A program made the position numbers and the translations under genes. Under the pieces are notes generated by a model. It had not been told where the DNA came from. It searched no databases and saw nothing but the letters and a program-made list of their open reading frames with translations. Below, piece after piece: positions 44,861 through 52,642 of a stretch of 64,000 nt of DNA. Origin of the DNA: Robiginitomaculum_A sp036478535 (lineage in GTDB: Bacteria > Pseudomonadota > Alphaproteobacteria > Caulobacterales > Maricaulaceae); assembly GCA_965224735.1 (NCBI GenBank), contig OZ245059.1:1736001-1800000 (forward strand), written 5' to 3'. Every line of letters starts with the position of its first letter. Position 1 is the first letter of the stretch.

Positions 44861-45898
44861 CTAAGGAAACACAGGAACTAAATCAAGACCGAGAGTTTCA
44901 TCCCATCCCATCATAACATTTAAATTTTGCACTGCCTGCCCTGACGATCCTTTGGTCAGGTTGTCGATAACCGAAACTATGACAGCACGGCCTGGTCGGC
45001 GGTCTGCAAAAATGCCAATGCGGCATTGGTTTGAGGCGCGTATGTGGCGGGTATGTGGGATTGTGTCTTCTGGCTCGACATGAATAAAAGGTTCATCTTC
45101 ATAATGTTCTTCATAGGCACCGCGTAAATCCTCAATATCTAATCCTGGATTTAAATTCACATAAATTGTTGCGATCATGCCTCTATTCATCGGAATAAGA
45201 TGCGGTGTAAAACTTACCTTTATCTCTTGGCCACAAACCTTTGAAAGCATTTGATCTATTTCTGGGCCATGCCGATGATTGCCTACGCCGTAGGCATGGG
45301 CACCTTCTGCAGTTTCAGGGTAGATTAGAGCTGTGCTGTCTTTGCGCCCAGCGCCACTCACACCAGATTTTGCATCAATAACGATGTCAAGCGGATCTAT
45401 TAAGCCTGTGGCTGGCAAGAGCCCCAACAAGCTACAAGTAGGGTAACAGCCTGGGCATGCAACAAGTTTCGCGTTTGTCAAATCATTCCGTGCAAACTCG
45501 GTCAGGCCGTAGACAGCCTCATCAAGTAATTTTGGCGCCGTATGTTTACGGCCATAAGTGCGTTCATAAAGCTCAGCGTCCTTGAGACGAAAATCGGCTG
45601 AAAGATCAATAACTTTGTCCACTTGAGGCGCTATAGCGCTAATTGTTTTTTCGCTAGCGCCGTGTGGCAAGCAAGCAAACACAACATCTATATCATCCCA
45701 CTTCACATCTTGCCAGTTCTGCAAATCTGGAAATGCACCGTGAGATAAATGAGGAAAAACTTTGCCATAGGGTTTTCCTGCATGGCGGTGCGCCGTTAAG
45801 ACTGCCAGAGAGAGGTTCGGATGCCCAGCAATAAGGCGCACAGCTTCTGCCCCTGTGTAACCAGATGCGCCTAGAACTGCAGTTTTTAGTTCGTTCAT
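44861..45898 (-). CDS. argC: N-acetyl-gamma-glutamyl-phosphate reductase
   Basis: A 345-residue NADPH enzyme of arginine synthesis, reducing N-acetylglutamyl phosphate to the semialdehyde. 'VLGASGYTGAEAVRLIAGHP' binds NADPH. The catalytic cysteine is in 'KLVACPGCYPTCSLLGLLP' near residue 148, and the His in 'HLIPMNRGMIATI'. The ATG at 45898 follows GAGG; a GTG two codons earlier is possible. It lies behind rpsI but is separated from it by a strong terminator. Confidence 0.95.
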   Translation of the reverse strand: MNELKTAVLGASGYTGAEAVRLIAGHPNLSLAVLTAHRHAGKPYGKVFPHLSHGAFPDLQNWQDVKWDDIDVVFACLPHGASEKTISAIAPQVDKVIDLSADFRLKDAELYERTYGRKHTAPKLLDEAVYGLTEFARNDLTNAKLVACPGCYPTCSLLGLLPATGLIDPLDIVIDAKSGVSGAGRKDSTALIYPETAEGAHAYGVGNHRHGPEIDQMLSKVCGQEIKVSFTPHLIPMNRGMIATIYVNLNPGLDIEDLRGAYEEHYEDEPFIHVEPEDTIPHTRHIRASNQCRIGIFADRRPGRAVIVSVIDNLTKGSSGQAVQNLNVMMGWDETLGLDLVPVFP

Positions 45899-45916
45899 TA
45901 CCACTTACCTCAATAA

Positions 45917-45942
45917 AAAAGGACACTCCAAGGAGCGTCCTT
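45917..45942 (-). terminator. Rho-independent terminator after rpsI
   Basis: On the minus strand the stem GGACGCTCC-TT-GGAGTGTCC is flanked by AA, followed at once by six T. One G-T wobble interrupts an otherwise perfect 9-bp stem. It separates the ribosomal operon from argC. Confidence 0.88.
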
Positions 45943-45970
45943 AACATAATATAAAAATACTTCTTTTTGC

Positions 45971-46504
45971 TTAACGCTTAGAGAACTGGAAGCTACGACG
46001 CGCTTTCTTGCGGCCATATTTCTTACGTTCAACAACACGACTATCGCGCGTTAAGAAACCGCCTGCTTTAAGAGGCGCACGCAATATCGGTTCATAAAGC
46101 GTCAAAGCTTTAGAAATACCGTGACGCACCGCACCAGCTTGGCCAGACAAACCGCCGCCTTTCGCTGTCGCAATAACGTCATAACCATCCAAACGCTCAG
46201 CCACTTCAAAAGGCTGGCGAATGATAAGACGCAAAACAGGGCGCGCAAAATACGCTTCTTGGTCACGGCCATTAATAGTGATTTTGCCATTACCAGGCTT
46301 GATCCAAACGCGGGCAATAGAGTTTTTTCGTTTGCCTGTTGCATAAGAACGGCCAAGCTCGTCTATTTTTGGCTCTGGTAAAGTTGTTGGGGCGACAGCT
46401 ACAGGTGCTTCGTCTTTACTTGTTGTCGCAGAAGCTACAGAAGTTACAGAAGCATCGCCCATAACTTGTTTCAAATCTTCGAGGGATTTTTTTTCGTCTG
46501 ACAT
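45971..46504 (-). CDS. rpsI: 30S ribosomal protein S9
   Basis: A 177-residue protein. The conserved S9 body starts near residue 50 with 'GRSYATGKRKNSIARVWIKP' and ends with 'DSRVVERKKYGRKKARRSFQ' and 'FSKR', the tail that touches P-site tRNA. About 45 Ala/Thr/Val-rich residues precede the body, an extension seen in several alphaproteobacteria. It follows rplM after 2 bases. Confidence 0.97.
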   Translation of the reverse strand: MSDEKKSLEDLKQVMGDASVTSVASATTSKDEAPVAVAPTTLPEPKIDELGRSYATGKRKNSIARVWIKPGNGKITINGRDQEAYFARPVLRLIIRQPFEVAERLDGYDVIATAKGGGLSGQAGAVRHGISKALTLYEPILRAPLKAGGFLTRDSRVVERKKYGRKKARRSFQFSKR

Positions 46505-46506
46505 GC

Positions 46507-46986
46507 CTATGCCCCCTTGCTTACTTTAGTGTTTTTTGGATTAAGCGCAGCAAAGTCAATAATTTCTGGTTTTTGCGCATCATGTTTATGCTCAGTGCCT
46601 GCATAAATGTGTAAATTTGCAAATTGCTTACGAGCAAGCGGACTTTCTTTAGGCAGCATACGCTGAACCGCTTTTTTCAAAACACGTTCTGGGAAACGAC
46701 CATCAAGCACTTTATCGGCTGTGACTTCTTTAAGACTACCAACATACCCCGTATGCTTGTAATAGACTTTATTTTTGCGTTTTTTGCCAGTCATTGCTAT
46801 TTTTTCGCAATTGATAACAACAACATGGTCACCACAATCAATATGCGGCGTATAATTTGGACGGTGTTTACCGCGTAGGCGCATAGCAATGAATGAAGCA
46901 AGGCGGCCGTTTATAACGTTTTTTGCATCAAGCAATATCCATTTCTTTTCCACCTCTGCGGTTTTAAGGAATTTTGTGGTTTTCAT
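46507..46986 (-). CDS. rplM: 50S ribosomal protein L13
   Basis: A 159-residue early-assembly large-subunit protein. 'KKWILLDAKNVINGRLASFI' at the front, 'HIDCGDHVVVINCEKIAMTG', 'KKNKVYYKHTGYVGSLKEV' and 'MLPKESPLARKQFANLHIYA' are standard. It is the first gene of the rplM-rpsI operon. AAGGTAAG precedes the ATG. Confidence 0.97.
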   Translation of the reverse strand: MKTTKFLKTAEVEKKWILLDAKNVINGRLASFIAMRLRGKHRPNYTPHIDCGDHVVVINCEKIAMTGKKRKNKVYYKHTGYVGSLKEVTADKVLDGRFPERVLKKAVQRMLPKESPLARKQFANLHIYAGTEHKHDAQKPEIIDFAALNPKNTKVSKGA

Positions 46987-47042
46987 GACTTACCTTACAT
47001 AATAAAAAACGCAAAACCCGCGCCACTTTGAAGAATTGTGTT

Positions 47043-47071
47043 CTCTTAGGGGCACAGCATACAAGCGTCAA
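47043..47071 (-). promoter_or_regulatory. Likely sigma-70 promoter of rplM-rpsI
   Basis: Minus strand TTGACG (47066-47071), 17 bases, TAAGAG (47043-47048). The -35 is nearly perfect and the -10 weaker. The 5' leader would be about 50 nt. Confidence 0.5.
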
Positions 47072-47123
47072 CTATTTTTTGCACTTTCTTTATTTTTGTA
47101 GTAAAAACAATAAGATACATAGG

Positions 47124-47139
47124 CGGTATTATAATACCG
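47124..47139. repeat. Perfect 16-bp palindrome
   Basis: CGGTATTATAATACCG, with no mismatch. It lies between the divergent rplM and the lipoprotein gene at 47220, and contains TATAAT on both strands. It could be a repressor operator or a symmetric -10. Confidence 0.7.
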
Positions 47140-47219
47140 TTATTTTCAAATAAAAATCTCTGGTATTTTCAGGCCATAGCCCCTAGGCATAATTCAGAAT
47201 TAACCAAAGACCGAAAACC

Positions 47220-48134
47220 ATGCGCTCAATTTTACAAATTATTCTTGCCTTAGCACTTAACATATTAATCATTTCATGCTCAAAAACAAAACAAGAGGCT
47301 CCCGTCCCAGTTAACAGCGCCATTACCGTAGACATTACGGCAACGCATGCAATCGAGCTAGCCTACCCTATTAAAGCCTTAACATTTCTTTCTAATGACA
47401 CAGCGCCATGGCTTGGGCAAGTCATCGTCCTCACAGAAAAGGGCAAGCTTTATTCCACAGGGATCGAAGGCAATGTGGTTAAAGCGATTGGCTCTAGAAA
47501 ATATAAAGATATATTCGGTTTATCGCGCAAAAATTCGGCGGGTGTATTTCTCGCCATCACCGATAACAATACTTTAGAAGCCTTTATAGAATCAGATGAC
47601 AATGGAAATTTTTCCGCTATGACCATTAGTGGAAATGCCAAAAATTTGACTAGGTTTTGCACAACATCTAAGCCAAAATCCAATAGTATAAAAGCATTAA
47701 CGAGCAATGGCAGCAGTATTACCGAGCTACATTTTGATATTACTAAATTGGTTATTGAGCAATCCGAGCTACAAGAAATTCTCTTGGAAGCACCAATTCG
47801 TGGATGCTCTTATGATGATGATAGCTACACCCCGAACGCCAATGTGTTTTCAATCAACGGTGAACCATTTTCCTTATCCACTGATAAAAAACACATTGTG
47901 TTAAACAACGCGGAGGCTCAAGACGGTGAGGTATATAATCTTTCCATTGAAAATGGATTCAGTATCCAGGGACTCAAATCAGCAAGTTTTATTACACTAA
48001 CCACGGAAAACTTTGGCGGGACAGCTTTTAAAGATGGCCTTGTCGCTATGGTAGATGCAGATAGACCAAAACGAATTGTATTTATCAGCCTTGATTATCT
48101 AAATAGAACAATTACTGAATTACATGCCCCTTAG
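47220..48134 (+). CDS. Hypothetical lipoprotein, possibly beta-propeller-like
   Basis: A 304-residue protein with a lipoprotein signal ('ALNILIISCSKTKQ', Cys20). The mature part is rich in short beta-strand-like segments ('WLGQVIVLTEKGKLYSTGIE', 'GVFLAITDNNTLEAF', 'DGLVAMVDADRPKRIVFISL'), suggesting a propeller or beta-sandwich; that is inference. I do not recognise a family. It is convergent with ctaA, their ends being 2 bases apart. Confidence 0.6.
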   Translation: MRSILQIILALALNILIISCSKTKQEAPVPVNSAITVDITATHAIELAYPIKALTFLSNDTAPWLGQVIVLTEKGKLYSTGIEGNVVKAIGSRKYKDIFGLSRKNSAGVFLAITDNNTLEAFIESDDNGNFSAMTISGNAKNLTRFCTTSKPKSNSIKALTSNGSSITELHFDITKLVIEQSELQEILLEAPIRGCSYDDDSYTPNANVFSINGEPFSLSTDKKHIVLNNAEAQDGEVYNLSIENGFSIQGLKSASFITLTTENFGGTAFKDGLVAMVDADRPKRIVFISLDYLNRTITELHAP

Positions 48135-48136
48135 CC

Positions 48137-49171
48137 TTAAAAAGAAGAAACACGCGCACTGCGCAATGTCCATACCGCCATAAGGAGTACAAGTATACCA
48201 CCTGCTTGGTGCAAGAGCGCATAGGGCAATTCAACCACTTTTAAAAGTGCGATAATACCTAAGCATATCTGCAATAATATGGCAGCAATAAACCAACCAC
48301 TCGTTTTAGCAACTACCACCTCGCGTTTAGATTTAGCCGTGCCCCACACCCATATAGAAGCCAAAAAAATAACATATCCAAGCATTCTGTGGTTGAACTG
48401 AATTGCCGCGACATTTTCAAAAATGTTAATCCATTTTGGCATCATAGTGAAATACCCGCTTGGCGCTATTCCCCCGTCCATTAAGGGCCATGTATTATAA
48501 GTACGCCCAGCATGTGTTCCCGCAACAAATGCGCCTGCTATAAGTTGCAAAAATACAAGCGAGAACAAAACACTTGTATGTTTTTTTAACGGGGCTCCCA
48601 TTAACCTTGCTGGCCAACCTTGCCTTTGATCAAGCCATGTCCAAAACAAGATTGATAAAATAATGAATGCTAGCCCTAAATGTGTAGCCAATCTGTATTG
48701 ACTAACATCGATTCTATCTTTTAATCCTGACGAGACCATCCACCACCCTATTGCGCCTTGCATACAGATGAGTAGGAAAACACCAATAAACCGTCCACGT
48801 TTCTCACGTGCAATGCGCCCAGTCCCCATGAACAAAAGCATTGGCAGCAAATAAAACAGTCCGATAAACCGCCCAAGCTGACGGTGGCTCCATTCCATGA
48901 AATAAATAAATTTAAAGCCCCGTAAATTCATGTCAGGGTTTTCAGCTAAAAACTCGGGAATACGCTTATACTTCTCAAATTCACTCAGCCATGCCGCGCT
49001 TGACAAGGGCGGTAAACTCCCCGATACGGGGCGCCATTCAGTAATAGAAAGCCCAGAATTCGTAAGCCTCGTCGCCCCGCCCACCAAAACCATAGCAATA
49101 ACAAGTAAAACCACGAAGAAAAGCCAAGCGCCTACGAGTTTACTTCTTCTTGCTCTTGAAAATGACGACAT
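48137..49171 (-). CDS. ctaA: Heme A synthase
   Basis: A 344-residue inner-membrane protein with eight hydrophobic segments that oxidises heme O to heme A for cytochrome oxidase. 'VGGATRLTNSGLSITEWRPV' near residue 30, the helix with 'FIYFMEWSHRQLGRFIG' near 92, 'QGAIGWWMVSSGL', 'HLGLAFIILSILFW', 'FVAGTHAGRTYNTWPLMDG' and 'QFNHRMLGYVI' carry the heme histidines. The long (alphaproteobacterial/mitochondrial COX15) form is seen. Its upstream region has a 17-bp near-duplicate (GCCTAAYGCGACRGGAA) at 49191-49225. Confidence 0.93.
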   Translation of the reverse strand: MSSFSRARRSKLVGAWLFFVVLLVIAMVLVGGATRLTNSGLSITEWRPVSGSLPPLSSAAWLSEFEKYKRIPEFLAENPDMNLRGFKFIYFMEWSHRQLGRFIGLFYLLPMLLFMGTGRIAREKRGRFIGVFLLICMQGAIGWWMVSSGLKDRIDVSQYRLATHLGLAFIILSILFWTWLDQRQGWPARLMGAPLKKHTSVLFSLVFLQLIAGAFVAGTHAGRTYNTWPLMDGGIAPSGYFTMMPKWINIFENVAAIQFNHRMLGYVIFLASIWVWGTAKSKREVVVAKTSGWFIAAILLQICLGIIALLKVVELPYALLHQAGGILVLLMAVWTLRSARVSSF

Positions 49172-49346
49172 TTTACCTTGTTCCTCAAAAGCCTAACGCG
49201 ACGGGAAAAGCCTAATGCGACAGGAACAACATAGAACATACACCCAATGGTCAGAGCGATAGGATTTGAAACAGTAACTACAGCTTAAGACTCAATGACT
49301 TAGATGTAAACTGCCAAATCAGGAAGCACAATAGAAACTATTGTAT

Positions 49347-49560
49347 TGTATAGGTTCATGTGCACGCGCCCAAGCGTACAGTCTATAGATATTCGGGCTA
49401 TAGATATTCGGGCTATAGATATTCGGGTGTAGATATTCGGGTGTAGATATTTGATCTGCATAGCTGCTTCCTCCAGTTTGGTTCGTAACAAACCCAACAT
49501 GGCGGAAGCAACTTAAATAAAGCAAACCTAAAAAGTCTCACATCTATATGAACTTATACA
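49347..49560 (-). mobile_element. IS481-type deletion derivative (MITE-like), with internal tandem repeats
   Basis: On the minus strand it starts with the left end of the IS481 copy at 54904 (TGTATAAGTTCATATAG...), follows that copy for about 130 bp and then jumps, within GCGCGTGCACA, straight to the right-end sequence (CATGAACCTATACA). It is thus a 214-bp element with both terminal repeats but no transposase. Internally the segment CCCGAATATCTATAG/CCCGAATATCTACA is expanded to five units (49381-49450), where the full copy has about one. Confidence 0.75.
49381..49450. repeat. Tandem 14/15-bp repeat array
   Basis: Units of TATAGATATTCGGGC (15 bp) three times, then TGTAGATATTCGGG (14 bp) twice, inside the IS481 derivative. 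The parent IS has a single copy, so the expansion arose after the deletion or in a sibling element. Confidence 0.85.
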
Positions 49561-49875
49561 GATGGCGGCTCGGAATTCATGGCAGAATTTGAACAGGCCT
49601 GTGAAGATGTAAACATTCCACTCATCGTCTTACCGCCCAGCAGGCCAACCTATAACGGCGGTGTCGAGAGAGGAAACCGAACCTTCAAGGAAGAATTCTA
49701 TTACAAAAGAGACCTCTTGGCAGGCAGTATCGGAGCCATGAGATTTGAACTGAAAAAAGCAGTTGAAAAGTACAATACATATAGACCACATCACGCCCTT
49801 GCAGGGCTAACACCAATGGCCTATATCCAAAACACCCAAAAGGCGGATGAGTCTCAAAACACATGAACTTATACA
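49561..49875 (+). pseudogene. IS481-family transposase C-terminal fragment with right end
   Basis: Codes for the last ~100 residues of the transposase found at 55003-56051: 'GGSEFMAEFEQACEDVNIPL', 'PPSRPTYNGGVERGNRTFKE' (DDE glutamate region) and 'TYRPHHALAGLTPMAYIQNT'. It ends at the right terminal repeat (ACATGAACTTATACA). It begins exactly at the tip of the inverted left end of the neighbouring element, so the rest of this copy was cut away at that junction. Confidence 0.8.
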
Positions 49876-49939
49876 TGTTGCAGTGACCCATTGAATCCAT
49901 CGTGATATCAAATAGGGGTATTACCGGCCCCTCTCACAA

Positions 49940-49986
49940 ACGACCCCAAACAGACAGATGAGTTTCAAAACACATGAACCTATATA
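49940..49986 (+). mobile_element. Third IS481 right-end remnant
   Basis: ACAGATGAGTTTCAAAACAC and ATGAACCTATATA repeat the last ~40 bp of the IS481 element (there GCGGATGAGTCTCAAAACAC, ATGAACCTATACA). Nothing else of this copy remains. The flanking 49876-49939 and 49987-50087 show no gene. Confidence 0.55.
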
Positions 49987-50087
49987 GATGTCCAGTATTC
50001 CATTCAGGTATCCGTCGAAATATATGACGAGTTGTGACAGCTCAAGGTTTGGAAGAGCGGGGTGTCAGGGTGCGAGTTTAGGTGAGT

Positions 50088-50870
50088 TTACCCCCGAAAC
50101 CCCTTCGCCACCAGATACATTTCGGGGCTGCTATCCCTCGACGCTTTGGGTTTGGCGTGGCGAACGAAAACAAATTTTTTTTTGAGGCTGTCAAGCAGGG
50201 TTTTCTCAGCGCCGCCTTGGAACACTTTGGTGACAAAATGGCCACCTGGTTTTAAGGTTTGGAAGGCAAATGCTGCTGCCGCTTCCACGAGCGCTATTGT
50301 GCGCATATGGTCGGTTTGTCTGTGACCCGTTGTGTTGGCTGCCAAATCAGACATGACCAAATCTACGGGTCCACCGAGCATGTTCTTAAGCACGTCTGGC
50401 GCGTCATCAGCCATAAAATCAAATTCTATAAATTCGGCACCAGCCATGCTCTTGACAGGCAATAAATCAATGCCAAGAATGCGGCTCACTTTTTTCTGGC
50501 TCGCCACTTGTGACCACCCGCCGGGTGCTGCGCCCAAATCAACCACAAGCGCACTTTTTTCAAGTAATTTAAATTGCTCATCAAGCTCCACGAGTTTAAA
50601 GGCTGCGCGGCAACGATAGCCCATAATTTTGGCCTTGCGCACATAGGGATCATTTAATTGGCGTTGTAGCCATCGCGTTGATGAACCTTTACGCCCGCGC
50701 GCAGTTTTCACCCTCTCGTGCTTCATGCGCAAATTGGCATCATCGGCGTTTGCTTTTGCGGTTTTCCGGCTCCGCTTGGCTCCGCTTGGTTTTGAACCAG
50801 TCATATATTTTTTAACGTTCCCTCTTTTAACGTTCCCTCTGGGGCGATTTCTGCTATCACCGCCGTTCAT
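50088..50870 (-). CDS. rlmE: 23S rRNA (uridine-2'-O-)-methyltransferase RlmE
   Basis: A 260-residue FtsJ-family enzyme that methylates U2552 in the ribosomal A loop. The body starts near residue 60 ('STRWLQRQLNDPYVRKAKIM', 'GYRCRAAFKLVELDEQFKLL'). The SAM site is 'VVDLGAAPGGWSQVA', followed by 'LVMSDLAANTTGHRQTDHM' (catalytic Asp) and 'GGHFVTKVFQGG' (Lys). A basic N-terminal extension of about 55 residues contains a short duplication (RGNVK twice). Its ATG overlaps the Ppx/GppA stop by 4 bases, a pairing common in alphaproteobacteria. Confidence 0.93.
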   Translation of the reverse strand: MNGGDSRNRPRGNVKRGNVKKYMTGSKPSGAKRSRKTAKANADDANLRMKHERVKTARGRKGSSTRWLQRQLNDPYVRKAKIMGYRCRAAFKLVELDEQFKLLEKSALVVDLGAAPGGWSQVASQKKVSRILGIDLLPVKSMAGAEFIEFDFMADDAPDVLKNMLGGPVDLVMSDLAANTTGHRQTDHMRTIALVEAAAAFAFQTLKPGGHFVTKVFQGGAEKTLLDSLKKKFVFVRHAKPKASRDSSPEMYLVAKGFRG

Positions 50871-51994
50871 ATCTCCGCCCCATTCCTTCTTGGCGATCTT
50901 AACTGGTTTTTGCCCATAAGCCCCATAAGCATGCCTTCGCGCAAGCCTCTATCAGCAACGCGGATACGCTCGGATGGCCAAAGTTCACAAATCACATCCA
51001 TAATTGCGCAGCCTGCAACAAGTAGGCTCGCACGCCCAATACCAATACAAGGCTCGCTTTGGCGCTCCTGCAAACTCATGACACTAAGCTTGCGCGCTAT
51101 TTGCACTATGTCTGAAGCATTCATCCATATACCGTCAACTTTATCGCGCTGATAGTAAGGGAGCTTTAAATGTACACTCGCCAAAGACGTAACGGTACCC
51201 GATGCGCCGACAATATGCCCGCGCCCAGCCTGAAAGACATTGGTAAAGTTTTTGTCCGCATTTTGCTTTTTAAGTTCGCCCAAAACATGCGATTTCATAG
51301 ACGCGTACCAGCCTGCCAAATCGTTTGGCTGCTCTGGGAACATTTCACTCAGGCTAACAACGCCCGTTGGCAAGGACACCCACGCGCTAATCGGCGGGCG
51401 ATGGACTTTCGCACCAGATTTTCCATATCCTTGCAAACGGCGAATATCAACCCATGAAATCTCAGTTGATCCGCCGCCAATATCAATGACAAGAGCTACA
51501 TCCTTCTTTGTGTCGATAATATTGATAACGCCCATTACCGAGAGGCGCGCTTCTACGCGCGGGGAAATAGTCTCAAAGGCAAGGCCTGTTTCCCTTTTAA
51601 TCCGCGCTATAAATTCTGCGCCGTTCTCAGCTTGGCGGCAGGCTTGGGTTGCAATGCAACGCCAGCGTTTGACGTTTTTGGCTTTGAGTTTTGCAGCGCA
51701 TACGGAAATTGCTTCCACGGCTGCGTCCATATTCGTGTCTGCAAGGCGGCCCGTACTGGCAAGCCCAGCGCCGAGGCGCACAACACTGGAATATGAATCA
51801 ACGACTTTAAACCCTTGCGGCAATGATTGCGCAATCAGCAATCTACAATTATTCGTGCCAAGATCTATGGCGCCAAAATAGTTTGGTTTGTAACGGGAGC
51901 GCCCATTATGACTTTTGCTAGCATTTCTATGCCGTCTCTTGGACTGCCCTTGTGTTGAAACAGCGCCAGAGCCAGGCTGTATTTTTTCCAGCAT
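50867..51994 (-). CDS. Ppx/GppA family phosphatase
   Basis: A 375-residue actin-like ATPase-fold enzyme, either an exopolyphosphatase or a pppGpp phosphohydrolase. 'YFGAIDLGTNNCRLLIAQ' near residue 40 is the first phosphate loop, 'SYSSVVRLGAGLASTGRL' follows, 'LVIDIGGGSTEISWV' near residue 170 is the second, and 'IVGASGTVTSLASVHLKL' the third. This short form lacks the C-terminal HD domain of E. coli Ppx. It is cotranscribed with rlmE. Confidence 0.9.
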   Translation of the reverse strand: MLEKIQPGSGAVSTQGQSKRRHRNASKSHNGRSRYKPNYFGAIDLGTNNCRLLIAQSLPQGFKVVDSYSSVVRLGAGLASTGRLADTNMDAAVEAISVCAAKLKAKNVKRWRCIATQACRQAENGAEFIARIKRETGLAFETISPRVEARLSVMGVINIIDTKKDVALVIDIGGGSTEISWVDIRRLQGYGKSGAKVHRPPISAWVSLPTGVVSLSEMFPEQPNDLAGWYASMKSHVLGELKKQNADKNFTNVFQAGRGHIVGASGTVTSLASVHLKLPYYQRDKVDGIWMNASDIVQIARKLSVMSLQERQSEPCIGIGRASLLVAGCAIMDVICELWPSERIRVADRGLREGMLMGLMGKNQLRSPRRNGAEI

Positions 51995-52114
51995 AGTCTC
52001 TCTACCTTCTGGCCAGTCGCAATAAATGCACGCATCAAGCCTATTCCCCTATATATCAGGCCTATTCCCATATACAATAGCCAGAAAGAGCCAAAAGAAT
52101 AAAGGTTTATTTTG

Positions 52115-52543
52115 TTATTTTGCGAAGTTTTTCAAGACGGGGCGGAACTTAGCAAGGTCATAACCTGCGCCCCTAGCCGTTGTGATCACAGTATCAACGC
52201 CAAGCGCTTTCACATTTACAATGCCCCAAAGCAAGGTTGAGCGCATGCCAGAGGCGCAGTGAGCTAAAATTGGCTTTGGCATGGTCTCTAAAGCTTTGGT
52301 CATAGCATCCAGTATTTCAGGGGTTAAGCGGCCTGGTTGCAAAGGAATATAAGCATGCTCAATACCATTTTCTGTAGCAAGCTTATCAATATTTGCATGG
52401 TGTGGTTGCCCAGGTTTTTCCATATCGGGACGATTACAAATAATAGATTTAAAACCGGATTCTTTAATAAAATCTATTTGCTCAGGAAAGATTTGACCAG
52501 TTGCAGATATATCATCACTAAGTTTGTTAAATTGGTTGAGCAT
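52115..52543 (-). CDS. TIGR01244 / DUF442 family phosphatase-like protein
   Basis: A 142-residue protein with a dual-specificity phosphatase-like fold. The active-site loop 'LAHCASGMRSTLLWGIV' has the C-x5-R pattern near residue 97, and 'SGQIFPEQIDFIKESGFKSI' precedes it. The family is often fused to, or next to, metallo-beta-lactamase-like sulfur dioxygenases (Blh), so a role in sulfide or persulfide handling is possible; no such partner is visible here. AAGGA precedes the ATG. Confidence 0.8.
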   Translation of the reverse strand: MLNQFNKLSDDISATGQIFPEQIDFIKESGFKSIICNRPDMEKPGQPHHANIDKLATENGIEHAYIPLQPGRLTPEILDAMTKALETMPKPILAHCASGMRSTLLWGIVNVKALGVDTVITTARGAGYDLAKFRPVLKNFAK

Positions 52544-52642
52544 AAGAAATCCTTTATCATTTATATTAGCAAACCAAAATATAAATACAATTTTAGAAAT
52601 GCCAACCTATAATTTTGTACAAATGCCTTACAGACCAACCCC

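Noticed and set aside
49381..49450. Regular short repeats that might suggest a CRISPR array
   Set aside because: Units are 14-15 bp and directly adjacent, without spacers, and lie within an IS derivative; no cas gene is near.
51240..51881. 213-codon ORF on the plus strand
   Set aside because: It is a shadow of the Ppx/GppA gene on the other strand; no motif and no ribosome site.
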